Shown here piece after piece: positions 1 through 11,326 of a stretch of DNA of 64,000 nt. A program made the translations under genes and the position numbers. Below the pieces are notes generated by a model. The model saw only the letters and a program-made list of their open reading frames with translations, was not told the DNA's origin and did no database searches. This DNA is from Dromiciops gliroides (lineage: Eukaryota; Chordata; Mammalia; Microbiotheria; Microbiotheriidae). Positions within the stretch are counted from its first letter, which is position 1. Every line of letters begins with the position of its first letter. The stretch covers positions 121,829,897 to 121,893,896 of the forward strand of contig NC_057866.1 of assembly GCF_019393635.1 (NCBI RefSeq). Direction: 5' to 3'.

Positions 1-700
1 GTACAATGCTTAGAGAAAACTATCCAATAGGAATTAAAATTGTGAGCAACTTTGTAGGTGACATAGCAGTGTGAGAATGTACCTACACTACAGTTAGCAT
101 TTAAGGAATAGAAAGGGCAAATAATAACCTTGGCAGAATGTTTGTAGTGGATCAGATGCATGTAAATAACTTCCAGGGCATACAAAGAGTGTGGCTACAT
201 TGCTAGAGTTTTCCCAGGTGTTTTCTTTCACCTGGACTTGACTATATATCTTTCTCATCATAATGACCTATGAGAAGGCAGCCAGGAAAACAGGGATTTG
301 TATCCCTGTATTTGTATTTCTCATCCTCTAGGTTTCTTGTGAACAATGGTGGAGCTAGATATCTCCCCCAGTGGTATGCTAGTTTCTGGTTAAGGGCTGA
401 GTGCATAATGATAAGGCAATTCAGATACCATTAAGAATGCATTTATGATACTCTGATTGGTCAGATTACCCTCCTCCTTCCATCCCCACATCCCTCCTCC
501 ATAGCTGTTAGCCCTAAGGGCATGTAGGAAATCAATCATGATAATCACAAGAAAAGTTAACACAGGGTATGCTGTATACAGCTGCATAATTAATTACCCA
601 GTTTATAAGCAATTTGTGCCAGTACACTAGTTTAGATACAATTATTTTCTAGCACTGAATAATCTTAACATTTAATCCCAGAACTAGAGTTCTTTCTTAA
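1..700. other. intergenic, nothing recognised
   Basis: AT-rich unique-looking DNA without a clear repeat or exon. The only ORFs are short and look random. Confidence 0.5.
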
Positions 701-1136
701 GATTTAGCAATGTTCTGAACTGATGATGAGTGAGATGAGCAGAACCAGAAGAACATTGTACACAGTATCATCAACATTGAGTGTTGACCTACTGTGATGG
801 ACTATATTCTTCTCACCAATGCAATGGTACAGAAGAGTTCCAGGGAACTCATGATAGAAGAGGATCTCCAAATCCAAGAAAAAAAAAGAAAGAAAGAACT
901 GTGGAGTATAGATGCTGATTGAACCATATTATTTCTTTTGTTTTGGGTGCTGTTGTTTTTTTTTTTCTATTTTGAGGTTTTGCATCACTGCTCTGATTCT
1001 TTCTCTTGTAACAGGATTAATGCAGAAATAGGATTAATGTTATTATGTGTATATATATGTGTGTGTATATATATATCTATATGTATATGTATAGAGATAT
1101 ATAGATATAACCTATATCAGATTACCTGCTGTCTAG

Positions 1137-1647
1137 TGTGGTAAAATATGAAAGTTTTTAACAGTCGGTTAGGATAACTGAAAGACGCCAGTTTTTCAAG
1201 GACCACCCTTTTGGGGAGGAGATGAACAGTCTGCCTGCTGCGCATGTCAGACTGCCTGCCGGGTACAGTGCGCCTGCTGCGCATGTCAGACTGCCTGCCG
1301 GGTTTTTTGGACTTCCGGGATGGAGAGTAGGAGAGGAGCCTTTTTTTTTGCCTGCTTGGCGGGACTCCTGACGGCGCGGCACAGACTCTCTCTCCAAAGG
1401 TGGCCTTTTTTCGGTTTGGTGAGTTTTTATAAGGAATATAGACTAAGCTTAGACTTAAGACGATTTGTATTGTGTTTCTACTTTCCTATCCTTCTAATCA
1501 ACATCACCTTGTGACTATCATAACTATAAATAAAAAGGTCTATCTAGAAAACCAAAAGCTGCTTCCATTTACTAGTTTGGGAGATAAATTAAGGGAAAGG
1601 TTAAGTAGGGGAGATTTATGATCTAATATCCAATTTTAAATCTCACA
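1137..1647 (+). mobile_element. solo LTR of an endogenous retrovirus inside L1
   Basis: 511 bases starting TGTGG and ending CTCACA, flanked by a 4-bp duplication CTAG (1133-1136, 1648-1651) that exactly rejoins the host L1. A 4-bp duplication fits ERV1/gamma-like integration. It has a CpG-rich part with a 32-bp direct repeat and an AATAAA at about 1529. No internal genes: a solo LTR, a fossil younger than the L1 it interrupts. Confidence 0.78.
1233..1303 (+). repeat. 32-bp direct repeat in the LTR
   Basis: Two identical 32-bp copies (1233-1264 and 1272-1303), starting GCCTGCTGCGCATGTCAG, are spaced 39 bases apart. Duplicated modules of this kind are typical enhancer repeats in U3 regions. 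Confidence 0.85.
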
Positions 1648-1846
1648 CTAGGGGAGGGGGGAGGGAGGGGAGGGAGGGAGAAAAATCTGAAATTGTAAAG
1701 CATGTATAAACAAAAGTTGAGAACTATCTTTACATGTAACGGAAAAAATAAAATATCTCATAAAAAAAAAGATTTAGCAATGTTCATTGAGGAAAAGTTG
1801 TAGAAACTCCTTTATGAATCTGTTATTTTTGTCTATAGAACATTTT

Positions 1847-1997
1847 GTGTGTGTGTGTGTGTGAGGCAGTTGGGGTTAAGTGACTTGCCCAAAGTCACAC
1901 AGTTAGTAAGTGTCAAGTGTCTGAGGTCGGATTTGAACTCAGGTCCTCCTGAATCCAAGGCCAGTGCTTTATCCACCGTGCCACCTAGCTGCCCCCT
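1847..1997 (-). mobile_element. tRNA-derived SINE (SINE1/WSINE1 type)
   Basis: Antisense copy between target duplications TATAGAACATTTT (1834-1846, 1998-2010). Its poly(A) tail has turned into (GT)n. The head holds the tRNA A-box-like TGGCACGGTGG and B-box-like GAGTTCAAATCC, the pol III promoter of the family. Confidence 0.92.
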
Positions 1998-2034
1998 TAT
2001 AGAACATTTTCTATGTGGCAGAAAGGCCACTGTA

Positions 2035-2275
2035 TATAGAGCTCAGAAAAGTACAGGGGTCAGAAGATCTAAATTCTTGTACTATTGCTGCCGTTTCCTA
2101 AAAGAGTAACCAAGAATAAGTCATTTCATCTCTCTGAACCTTTATAACACTTATAAAATGGATGTAATCATTTCTCCCTACTTCAATGGGTTGTTCTGAC
2201 AATCAAATGATTTTGCATATGTGAAAGTGGTTTGAAAACTGTTAAGTACTTTATAAATGTAAAGTACTCTTAGTT
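2035..2275 (+). repeat. MIR/THER1 SINE
   Basis: AAGTCATTTCATCTCTCTGA, ATAAAATGGATGTAATCATT and TAAGTACTTTATAAATGTAA follow MIR order. Its 5' part may belong to the previous SINE flank. Confidence 0.65.
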
Positions 2276-2394
2276 TCCCAAGTCATGACATTTTTCTGAA
2301 GCCATGCATTTCATTTTAAGACTCTTATCTACTACCTAACCAAAACGTTAGTTAATGAGAGTCAGAGCCTATAAGAGTTATGGGATTTAGAGTC

Positions 2395-2560
2395 AGAAAA
2401 AAAATTTAAAGGTCACTTAATCTTCTTATTTTACAAATGGAGGCATAGAGAAGTAAACTATCCGAAAAAACTGTCCAAGGGTACACAGATAGTAAGGAGG
2501 AGAACTAGGATTCAAACCTTAGACTTCTAACTCTACATCCCATATACTTTTCATTCAACC
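2395..2560 (-). repeat. MIR-like SINE, antisense
   Basis: TTTTACAAATGGAGGCATAG, GGTACACAGATAGTAAG and GATTCAAACCTTAGAC are antisense MIR core. Confidence 0.6.
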
Positions 2561-2859
2561 ATAAAGTTAATTAAGGGTTTTTTTTTCCTGTTTATGCTTC
2601 CCATTCCAAAACTGTAACCACTTATGAGGCTATTATTTTCAGCAAAATGTGACAGAGCAATATTTCTTCTGACACTTCCACAGGCAAACTGAAACTCTGA
2701 CAGATACAAAAAGGGACATTGCAATGCTATGAAAACGTGTCAAATGGCACATCAGAAACCTGTCTCAGGTGTTGGGTGACTTGTCACCTTATGAAGAAAG
2801 GCTGAAATCTTTCTCAGATATGTCCTTGTCAAAGGACAGGAAGAGAATTTTTAACTTTA

Positions 2860-3990
2860 TGTAAACAATATAAAACAAAAATATGAAACAGCTAACTTCA
2901 ATTATAGAAAATTGACAAATTTTCCACATGCAAAATCAGCACAACTAAGATAAGAAGGGAAGATGTAAATTGGGGAAAATCCATGCATCAAATACTTCTA
3001 AGAAAGGCCTGATATCCCAGATATGTAGCGAACTAACATAAGTATTTAAGACTAAGAGCCAATCCCCAGTGGATAAGTGATCAAAGGATAGGAACAAACT
3101 GTTCACAAAAGAACAGCAAATTGGGGGCGGCTAGGTGGCATAGTGGATAAAGCACCAACCCTGGATTCAGGAGTACCTGAGTTCAAATCTGGCCTCAGAC
3201 ACTTGATACTTACTAGCTGTGTGACCCTGGGCAAGTCACTTAACCCCCATTGCCCCACAATTAAAAAAAAAAAAAGAACAGCAAATTATAAACTACCATA
3301 TAAAAGACTGCTCCATCCCACTAAAAAATTAGAGAAATGCAAATCAAACAACTCTAAGGTTTCACCTCATACCCACCAAATTGGCAAAGATGACAAAAGA
3401 TAGTAATTGTCAATGTTGGAAGGTGTCATAGAAAGATAAACACCCTAATACACATTTGGTTGAGCTGTGAATCAGTCTTACTATTCTGGAAAGTAATTAG
3501 GAACTGTGCTAAAACAAAACAAAAATTGACTAAAATATCTGTACTCTTTGATGCAGAGATTCTACTTCTGGACATAAACCCCAAGGATGTGAAAGAGAGA
3601 AAGTTCCCATTTGCACCAAAACATTAAAATAGCACTTTGGTAGCAGAAAAGAACTGGAAATCATGAAGATATTCATCAACTGAGAAATAGCTAAATAAAT
3701 TGTGGTACTTGAATATAAAGGAATATTACTACACTATGATAAATCACGAATGTGAAGAATACAGAGATGCATGGGAAGACAGATATGAACTGATACAAAG
3801 TAAAGTAAGCAGAGCCAGCACAAAAAAAAAATGAACATAATGACTATAATAATGTAAATGCAAAGAACAAAAAACACTCGATACTGTATAATTATAATGA
3901 TCAACCTTGGCCCTGAAGAAGAAGAAAATGCATCTCTTTCCCTTCTTTGCAGAATTATCTGGGTGCACAATGTTTCCCTGTGCTAAAATA
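2860..3990 (+). mobile_element. L1 ORF2 3' fragment with inserted SINE
   Basis: Typical L1 ORF2 C-terminal sequence: GGCCTGATATCCCAGATATG, CAATCCCCAGTGGATAAGTG, AGAAATGCAAATCAAACAAC, GGTTTCACCTCATACCCACC and CTGTACTCTTTGATGCAGAG. A SINE (3123-3274) splits it. Older than the L1 3' ends with full tails. Confidence 0.8.
3123..3274 (+). mobile_element. tRNA-derived SINE in L1
   Basis: Sense copy with poly(A). Target duplication AGAACAGCAAATT (3110-3122 and 3275-3287) lies in L1 ORF2 sequence. Confidence 0.93.
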
Positions 3991-4029
3991 AACAGCATGA
4001 CTATTTCTGGCTACATCCTTTCTCTCCAG

Positions 4030-4180
4030 GGTCTGTAGTCAGTCAATCAGTTATTTCAAATTTATCAAGTGTCTACTGTCTGCCAAGTATTGTGCTAAGT
4101 ACCCAGAATACAAAGAAAAGCAAAAGACAGTCCCTGTTCTCCAGAAGTTTACAATCTAATGAGGAGCTAGTTATGGATAT
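4030..4180 (+). repeat. old 'GTGCTAAG' interspersed repeat
   Basis: GTGTCTACTGTCTGCCAAGT, ATTGTGCTAAGTACCCAGAA, CAGTCCCTGTTCTCCAGAAG. Same family as 8160-8260, 10915-11045 and 56060-56270. Ancient mammalian repeat, exact family not assigned. Confidence 0.6.
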
Positions 4181-4384
4181 GGAAAATTGCATATATTGTC
4201 CTATTCAATTGATGTATTGTTTAGTTTTGTTGAACTGTCTCTTTTTCTCTTTTTTATTCCTTGTTATGAAGGATGGCTCTCTGAGGAAGGGAAATAAAGT
4301 ATTTGAAAATAACTGTGATACAGGAACAAAAGATAATAATAAAAACTTCTTTAAAAAACCCCACCTTCCATAAGAAAGCCACAT

Positions 4385-4560
4385 TTATGAGGACCTAGGT
4401 TCAGATCTCAGCTATATCACTTGATACCTGTATGACCTAGGCTCATCACTTAACTACTCTTGGTTCCTCAGTTTCCCCATTTTTAAAATGAGGGGGTTGG
4501 ACTAGATGATCTCTTAGGTTATTTCCAGCTCTAAATTAATGATCCTATGATTTTGCATCA
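4385..4560 (+). repeat. MIR/THER1 SINE
   Basis: TCAGTTTCCCCATTTTTAAA and GGTTGGACTAGATGATCTCT are the MIR core and the marsupial-type 3' end. Confidence 0.7.
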
Positions 4561-4569
4561 GACTGTCAT

Positions 4570-5790
4570 CATGCTTCAAAATACTGAGTAATAACTTCTG
4601 AGAGCACCTGGCAAACCCTAGAACTGAAAGTTTTATAGCCCTGAATAGAGAACTCCTCCTGATGATAGCAATACTCTAAAGTTGTCACTGGGAGAACATT
4701 CCCTCAATATCTGTGGCAAATAGAATGATTATATTCAGCAAATGAAATAAGTATTTGGTGAAGTCAGTAAGGATAGAGCACTGATAGATAGCCTATTATG
4801 CTCAGAAAATGTGCTGGGGGAGGCGGGTGGGGTGGGGAGGGAGCACAGCAGGAGAAGGGGGGATAGAATTTAAATGGGTAAAAGAATGTCCCAACACCTC
4901 TGAACACATCAGAACAACCAAGTGCACTCGTATTCATTTCTGGATTTTACAAGTATGCACCTTACCTTTGGCTGTTGCGTCTATAATTGCGTTCCTCCCA
5001 ATGGTTCTCAGAATCCTTTAAGTCAGCAGCTTATCCATGTCAAACAAACAGACACATCCTGGAAATCCAGACATTGTCAAGTTTCAGGCACCCAGTTCTT
5101 TAAGAATAAATTTCACATCTCACACTTCCCCTCCCCCTCCACCAAACAACCACAAAAAAAAAATTAGTTCCCTGTAGAATTCCAAGGATAAGGACTGGTT
5201 CCGTGTGCTTGCCGGAGAAGGATTTTCATGAGCCAGCATTTGAGGATTTAGAAATGGATGATAATAACCGCAATCAAATCATCATTATCCTTCCTTCACC
5301 TGAGCTGGTACTTAGGAACACAGTGCATATGCATGCAAGTTAACAAGAGAACAAGACAACACATCTTTTAAAATATTACAATTAAGAAACCCATAGCAAT
5401 CTTATCTCATTCATTTCCTTATACTGATGCAATGCATGTGATTCTGAATGTTGACTCTAAGACTTCGCTAATGATAGCCATCTGCATTCAATTCTGAAGT
5501 ACATTATATTTTCTTATAATTTTATGGAATAAGTCAGATATGTATGGACATTCATACATGATCTTTTTAATGCTGAATATGTGACATGTCCCTGAGGGAC
5601 AATCTAAATTTAAAGATTATTTTGTACATAATAAAAACAGAGTAGATAATGGGCCTGAGGATACCCAGAAAAGTCATTCATCTCTGGATATACAGTAAGC
5701 GTTACACCTCTCCTGCCCCTATCCTGAGCTAACGTTATCCTAATGACTTGAATACAGGTCAGATCTTCAACCTACAAAAAAGAAATTGTG
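4570..5790. other. intergenic, no repeat recognised
   Basis: The longest repeat-free stretch left of NIPAL1. No splice-flanked frame resembling CNGA1 was found on the - strand. A G-rich patch lies at 4810-4860. Confidence 0.45.
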
Positions 5791-6039
5791 ATGGCGATTA
5801 TTACAGATATCCTACATAACTCCAGACTAAAATCATATGCAATGTTCAGTGAATCAAATCGATTTTACTTTGGTCTTTCTGCACCAGAAAGGGAGATATA
5901 CTTCTTTTGTTATGCCCAAATAATGCATGTGCAACACCAGTTCTGCTTTTTGGTTCATTATAAAAAGTTTCAAATAATTTTCTTTCTCCAAATAATATGG
6001 ACACGACTCCTTTCAATGCATGACTCCAATATCACTTTA

Positions 6040-6290
6040 GGGGAGGCCTTTCCAGATCCCCCTTGTTGTTAGAGATCATTTCTCACATCAAAATTACTTT
6101 GAATTTGCTTTTTATATATTTTTTTGTTTTTATTTATTTTGTTTTCACTTACATATTGTTTCCCCTTCAGTATTATGTAAATTATTTCAGCTCAAGGAAT
6201 TTTGAGGTGTTGTCTTTATTCCCATTATTCCTAGCAATAGTGCCTGGCACATAGTGGGTGCTCAGTAAACGTTCATTAAGTTGAATTTAA
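6040..6290 (+). mobile_element. L2 LINE 3' fragment
   Basis: The end reads ATAGTGCCTGGCACATAGTG then GGTGCTCAGTAAACGTTCAT, the L2 3' terminus. Upstream, GCCTTTCCAGATCCCCC fits the L2 coding end. The middle is replaced by T-rich DNA. Confidence 0.6.
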
Positions 6291-6659
6291 CTGTGATCAC
6301 CAAAGCAATCTCTTCCCACAGAAGGGAAGACTATCCAGTATATGTAGCAAGGGTGATTTTTAGGGGTTCTGGTCTTACCTAGAACTTAAACTCAAGCCAC
6401 TTCTTGACAAAAATGTCTTTTGTGATTTTATCCTTTAAAAAAGAAATAATCTTCAGTTGTTAAATGCATTGTTACTTTTGGACCATTGTGGAAGGACTAT
6501 GGAATTACAATTAGTACTAAATAAATGCATCTCATATATCATGGCCTACAAGTGAAGACCTAAACAGGACCTTAGAAATCACCTACTTCAATCTCTTCAT
6601 TCTACAATTGAGGAAATCAAAGCCCAGAGATGAGAACTGACTTACCCAAAGTCAGACAA

Positions 6660-6895
6660 GTCTCAGCACAGTGGATAGGGTACTGGGTCTGGAATCGGGA
6701 AGATCCAAATTCAAATTCGGCCTTAGACACTTTCTAGCTGTGTGACCTGGACAAGTCACTTTACTTTGCCTCAGTTTTCCCATCTGTAAAAGTGGGGATA
6801 ATAATAGCATCCACTTCACAGGGTTATTGTGAGGATCAAATGAGAAAAAAATAATTGTAAAGCACTTAGCAAACCCTATATTATTATTACTTTAA
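6660..6895 (+). repeat. MIR/THER1 SINE, nearly full
   Basis: AGCTGTGTGACCTGGACAAG, TTGCCTCAGTTTTCCCATCT, CAGGGTTATTGTGAGGATCA and TTGTAAAGCACTTAGCAAAC in full order. Confidence 0.8.
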
Positions 6896-6960
6896 GTGGT
6901 ATGAGCTTTCATTTGATTAAAATGCAGTTTCAAAAAATTGTCCCCTAACTAGTATTTTTA
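6893..6960 (+). repeat. dispersed 68-bp direct repeat, copy 1
   Basis: TAAGTGGTATGAGCTTTCAT through GTCCCCTAACTAGTATTT is about 90% identical to 8404-8468. Confidence 0.6.
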
Positions 6961-7367
6961 AATTATGAGAATCCTTCTTCAAGGAGTCTCGAATCAAGAA
7001 ATAAATCATAAGGTGCATTGTATCATTTGTCCGATACAGACAATAGCTGCTTTTCATCTAAGAATGAACTGAATTGTCAATAGTTCTCATGAATGCTTCC
7101 TCCCCTTTTTATGATGAGATATGAACTTTGTACTATTGTCATAGCAATATATAAATATGAAGAGTCACATGTACTGCCTATAAAAGATAACATAGGTGAA
7201 ATGGTCAGATAAGATTAAAAATCTGGCAATGTCCCCAGAAACACGAACAGTGTATTAGAATTCATAAGGAGGGCACTATGGACTAATTCTTTAGGCTACT
7301 TGTACTTACAAATGAAGAATGTTAGAGTTCTTAAGGAATTTTCAATGGCAAGAAGAATCACATAGAG

Positions 7368-7554
7368 CAGGGATTCTTAAACTTTTTCCCACTTGCAATC
7401 CCTTTTTGCCCAAGAAATTTTTATGCAACTCTGGGTATACAGGTATATAAAATAGCTATACATAACCTTTTACTGTTGTCAAATTTTTTGCAACCCCTAC
7501 ATTCAGTTATGTGACCCGCATATGGGGTTGAGTCTCACAGTTTAAGAAGCTTTG
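7368..7554 (+). mobile_element. hAT-type MITE
   Basis: 187 bp with inverted ends CAGGGATTCTTAAAC and GTTTAAGAAGCTTTG. Flanks ACATAGAG and ATATAAAG (6 of 8 equal) fit an 8-bp hAT target duplication. No transposase. Confidence 0.65.
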
Positions 7555-7609
7555 ATATAAAGGAGGTGGTTTGGTCTTTATTTTAATATAAGGAGGCTAT
7601 GTTTGTAGA

Positions 7610-7834
7610 AAGGCAGCTAGGTGGCACGGTGGATAGAACACCAGGCCTGGGCTCAGGAAGACCTGTATTCAAATCCAGCTTCAGATATTTACTTGCTGTG
7701 TGACCCTGGGCAAGTCACTTAACTGTTTGCTTTAATCCACTGAAGAAGGAGATGGCAAACCACTCCAGTATCTTTGCCAAGAAAACCCAATACAGGGTCA
7801 TGAAGAGTCAGACAAGACTGAATGACTGAACAAT
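7610..7834 (+). mobile_element. RTE-tailed tRNA SINE
   Basis: The head is the common SINE (AGGCAGCTAGGTGGCACGG), but the 3' part is different: GGCAAACCACTCCAGTATCT, TTTGCCAAGAAAACCC, GGTCATGAAGAGTCAGACA and AGACTGAATGACTGAACAA. This tail resembles the 3' end of RTE/BovB LINEs (compare the bovine GTCGGACACGACTGAGCGAC). Confidence 0.85.
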
Positions 7835-8403
7835 GGGATCAATTCAGATTAATGTTTATAGAAATTAATTGAGTTTGAGAAACCTAGTGATGAGGCCTAT
7901 TTTCACAGACACAGCAAGAAGGCAGAGGCATAGGAGATACCAGCAATCTTTGTTGAGTTCCTGGCACATACTAAGTGCTTAATAAGGTAGCATGTGGATA
8001 GAGGGCTACCCTTAGAAAAAGGAAGACCTGGCTTCAATTATTGCCTCTGATATGGATTAGTGCCTGATCAAGAGCAAGATGCCCAACTTCTTGAAGCGCT
8101 AGGAAAATCTATAAGATACAGAAAAATGACCCTTCTACACTGATGAAGGAAGTTTCTTCGTCAATCCAACTGAATAAGCATTTATTAAGGGCTTACTATG
8201 TGCCAGGCATGGTGTTGGGTCTTGGGACTACAAAAACAAAATTAAATCATAGATATAAACACCTTCCCCCTCAAAAACAAGCAAACAAAAAAATCTCAAA
8301 AATGTCCCTATGGAATTCTTTCCCAAGACAAAGGCATATAATAAGGAAGGTTTTTAATACCATTTTTAGAGGGAAAAAATATGTAGTTTAATGATTCACT
8401 TTT

Positions 8404-8468
8404 TAAGTGTTATGAGCTTTTATTTGACTAAAATTCAGTTTCCAAAAAAAGTCCCCTAACTAGTATTT
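8404..8468 (+). repeat. dispersed 68-bp direct repeat, copy 2
   Basis: TAAGTGTTATGAGCTTTTAT through GTCCCCTAACTAGTATTT. A SINE begins just after it. The shared 68 bases with 6893-6960 are not part of any repeat I recognise. Confidence 0.6.
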
Positions 8469-8477
8469 GGGGGGGTG

Positions 8478-8613
8478 GGTGAGGCAATTGGGGTTAAGTG
8501 ACTTGCCCAGGGTCACACAACTAGTAAGTGTCAAGTGTCTGAGGTTGGATTTGAACTCAGGTCCTCCTGCATCCAGGGCCAGTGCTTTATCCACTGTGCC
8601 ACCTAGCTGCCCC
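8478..8613 (-). mobile_element. tRNA-derived SINE
   Basis: Antisense, AATTGGGGTT 3'-end type; its tail has become a G-rich run. Confidence 0.9.
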
Positions 8614-8804
8614 TGGAAAGATTTTTTAAACAGTAAAATGCTATACAAATGTAAAATCACACCATTTAGCACTTAGCTATATTCTAAAAGTTTCAAGAGA
8701 GTTAAATGTGTCTTCCTGTCTACATTTTTCATGACCTTGAAAAGAAATATCATTGTACAGCATAGTGTCAGACACATAGCTGTTCAATAAATATCATCTA
8801 CGTA

Positions 8805-9018
8805 GAGCTTCAAGATTTATAAAGTGTCCTACATGTACTATTTAGTTTGATCCCCAGAACAACCTTGAGAGGTAGAGGCAACTGAGGCAGGCAGAGGTTA
8901 GTGCCTTGGTCACATTATTTGCTGGACAGCCAGCAAGTGTCTTAGCCTAGAATTGAACTCAAGTCTTTTTGACTCCAGGCCTAGGGATCTAGTCACTGCA
9001 TCATCTAGCTGCTTTTTA
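8805..9018 (-). repeat. MIR/THER1 SINE, antisense
   Basis: Reverse order of the MIR parts, ending CATCATCTAGCTGC. Confidence 0.65.
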
Positions 9019-9242
9019 ATTGGTTGATGGATTTTTTCCATCTGAAATCTGACCAAAGTTCTAGTAAATTTGATTTTTCTAATTATAATAATAATAGTAA
9101 CTTACATTTCTATAGAACTTTAAAGTTTACAAAGTTATTTCCCCACAACGACTTGATGTTACCCAGTCCCTTTAAGAGGGGAGTGGGGTTACACAGAATC
9201 AAAGATCTAGACCATGAGAAACCTTAAATGTTATCTACTAGG

Positions 9243-9400
9243 GATTCTTAACATACTACCTGTGATTTTTAAAAAATTTATAACTGTTTTGAGGAATTAT
9301 TTTCCTTTGCAATCATATTTATTTTCTTTTCTGCATTGAAAAGCTTTTTTTTTTCTGAGAAAGGGCTCTGACATAAAAAAAGTTAAGAACCCTTGATATA
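9243..9400 (+). mobile_element. hAT-type MITE (second family)
   Basis: Ends GGGATTCTTAAC and GTTAAGAACCCT are inverted. The middle has AAAATTTATAACTG, TTTCCTTTGCAATCATAT and TTCTGAGAAAGGG. Related pieces occur at 35265-35460, 46575-46635 and 48730-48838. Confidence 0.6.
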
Positions 9401-9404
9401 GACC

Positions 9405-9535
9405 AATCTTTTACTTTTACAAATGAGTGACTTGCCTATGACCACACAATTAATAAGTGGAAGACCAGGAATTCAAACTCAGGTCCTCTGAGGACAAATT
9501 CAGTGCTTTTCATCATTGCACTATATCTAAGTCCC
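9405..9535 (-). repeat. MIR SINE, antisense
   Basis: GAGTGACTTGCCTATGACCA and ATTCAAACTCAGGTCCTCTG. Confidence 0.65.
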
Positions 9536-10914
9536 TTGATCTGAGCAAAACAGCAGTTAAATGGTGTTAAAGGGGGCTTAAATGATTGACTATAAATTTA
9601 AAACCATAAGTATTTGAAAAAGAATGAAATGATTTGGACATTAAAATGGCATCCATAAAGATAAGTGAGTAATAAAGAGATATATTAATGTTTTTCAAAG
9701 AGACATTTATGTCACCCTAAGTCGGCCCAATATTCTGTTTCTGACTGAAGCATGAGAGGACATTTTTGTGGTGAGACTTAGCTACCCTTCATAATGTCAG
9801 TCTCAAAAGATTAGGGTTATATTACCTTGAAATATCTTTAATTTCCCTTCATAATCCATTAATTTATCCCAACTTTCTTTGAATTTGTTTTTAATTTTTA
9901 GCCTGTATCCTAAGCCTTTATGAGATAATGTATTTCATCAATTTACTACTCTGTGTGAAGCAAAACTTTCTTTTATTTGTTCTAACAATGACTTTTTTAG
10001 GTTTGAGGGCTACCCCTAAAATTCCAGACTTCTTGGGTTCAAGGACCCTGCTCTCTCAACAAACTCCCTCATATCTTTGAACTTCCTAGCCAACATTTCC
10101 TCCTCACAGAAACCTGACTCTCATCAGAGAAAACCACAGTCCTTGTAATAGTCATCACTGCAAGATACACCTTCTCTCACTCTCCCTCAGTCACAGGCAA
10201 ATGAGGGAAAAGGTGGGGAGCAAGCATGCTCCTTACTCCTCATTGTTACTTCTAGAACATTCCTCTACCACTATCCGTCAGAGAATTTTCCTCTTTTAAG
10301 GTGCTTGTAATCCATTGATACCACCTTCTCCCTATCCTCATAGCTGTCTTCAAATGACTTTGTCATGCTCCAAACTTTACTAGGTTCTTTAGTGTCAGGA
10401 TCACAGTATTTCCCTTGCCATCATCTCAAGAGAACTTCAAAAATTCTTCTTCTTCTAGCAAAGTGACCACATGCTTCCTCATTCTTCTCAATTACAATTA
10501 CCTTCTTCTCTAACTAATGTCAGCCCCATCTCAGCAAGTCATACTATAGACTTATTTTACAGAATTTCTACCACCTCCAAAATAGAGAACTTTTAAATTA
10601 TCTCTGTAAGTAATTTACAATCTTCCCACCTCTTTTTTATTCCTTCACACTTCATCATCATCATGACCTCCAGTTTCTTGACTTCTCCATATATCCTCCA
10701 ATTGCATCTCCCCCACTTTACTTCAATTATCTACAAACCCAGCATAGTCATTATGTTTTACTAGTCACCACCCGAGTCTCTTGCCACCTATAACCTTCCA
10801 CCATTCCTGATGTGACAATGATTGACCCAGAGTAACCCCCAACAAGTGAATCCTCATTACTACTACAAGATCATGAAGCTGATTTCACCCCAAATAAATT
10901 TATAATACACAGCC

Positions 10915-11045
10915 TCAATCAATCAACAAGCATTTATTAATTGCCTAATATGTGCCAGGTACCGTGATAGGAACTGCAGATTTCAAGAGAAAAGTGAAAC
11001 CAACTCACATCATCAAGGAATTTACATTCTGTTGAGTGAAACAAA
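10915..11045 (+). repeat. old 'GTGCTAAG' interspersed repeat
   Basis: CAATCAACAAGCATTTATTA, TGTGCCAGGTACCGTGATAG, AAGGAATTTACATTCTG. It interrupts the L2 region. Confidence 0.6.
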
Positions 11046-11269
11046 CTAAACAGAAGGAAATTATTATTACAAGGTAATTATTATTTACAAAATAATCAGA
11101 AGGTAACTTTTGAATGTAGAGATATTGTCTGGTGTAGAATATAGTGGGCAAAAGCCTGGCTATTCCTTCCAGGTAGGACCTTGAATTCACTTGCCAATCC
11201 AATTCATCTACTTTTCTCTTTATCACTTAACATCTGTCATATTCTTTCCTAGCAACTGTTCTGAAGAGC

Positions 11270-11272
<3 letters not shown>

Positions 11273-11320
<48 letters not shown>
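11273..11320. repeat. (AC)n microsatellite
   Basis: About 24 AC units, uninterrupted. Confidence 0.95.

Positions 11321-11326
<6 letters not shown>

Larger units (their letters stand above)
716..1770 (+). mobile_element. L1 3' end, 5'-truncated, split by an LTR
   Basis: A 15-bp duplication (GATTTAGCAATGTTC) at 701-715 and 1771-1785 flanks L1 3' sequence that begins GATGAGTGAGATGAGCAGAA and ends AATAAAATATCTCATAAA plus poly(A). The L1 3' UTR hallmark, ATAACCTATATCAGATTACC, is at about 1107-1126, followed by a G-rich tract at 1652. The L1 is interrupted between 1136 and 1648 by an LTR. Confidence 0.8.

Noticed and set aside
3143-3403. Recurrent protein text LALDSGGPEFKSGLRHLTLT and its reverse-strand partner LGLSDLPRVTQLVSVKCLRP across the window
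   Set aside because: Seen at more than 30 places, always inside the tRNA SINE; not a gene family.
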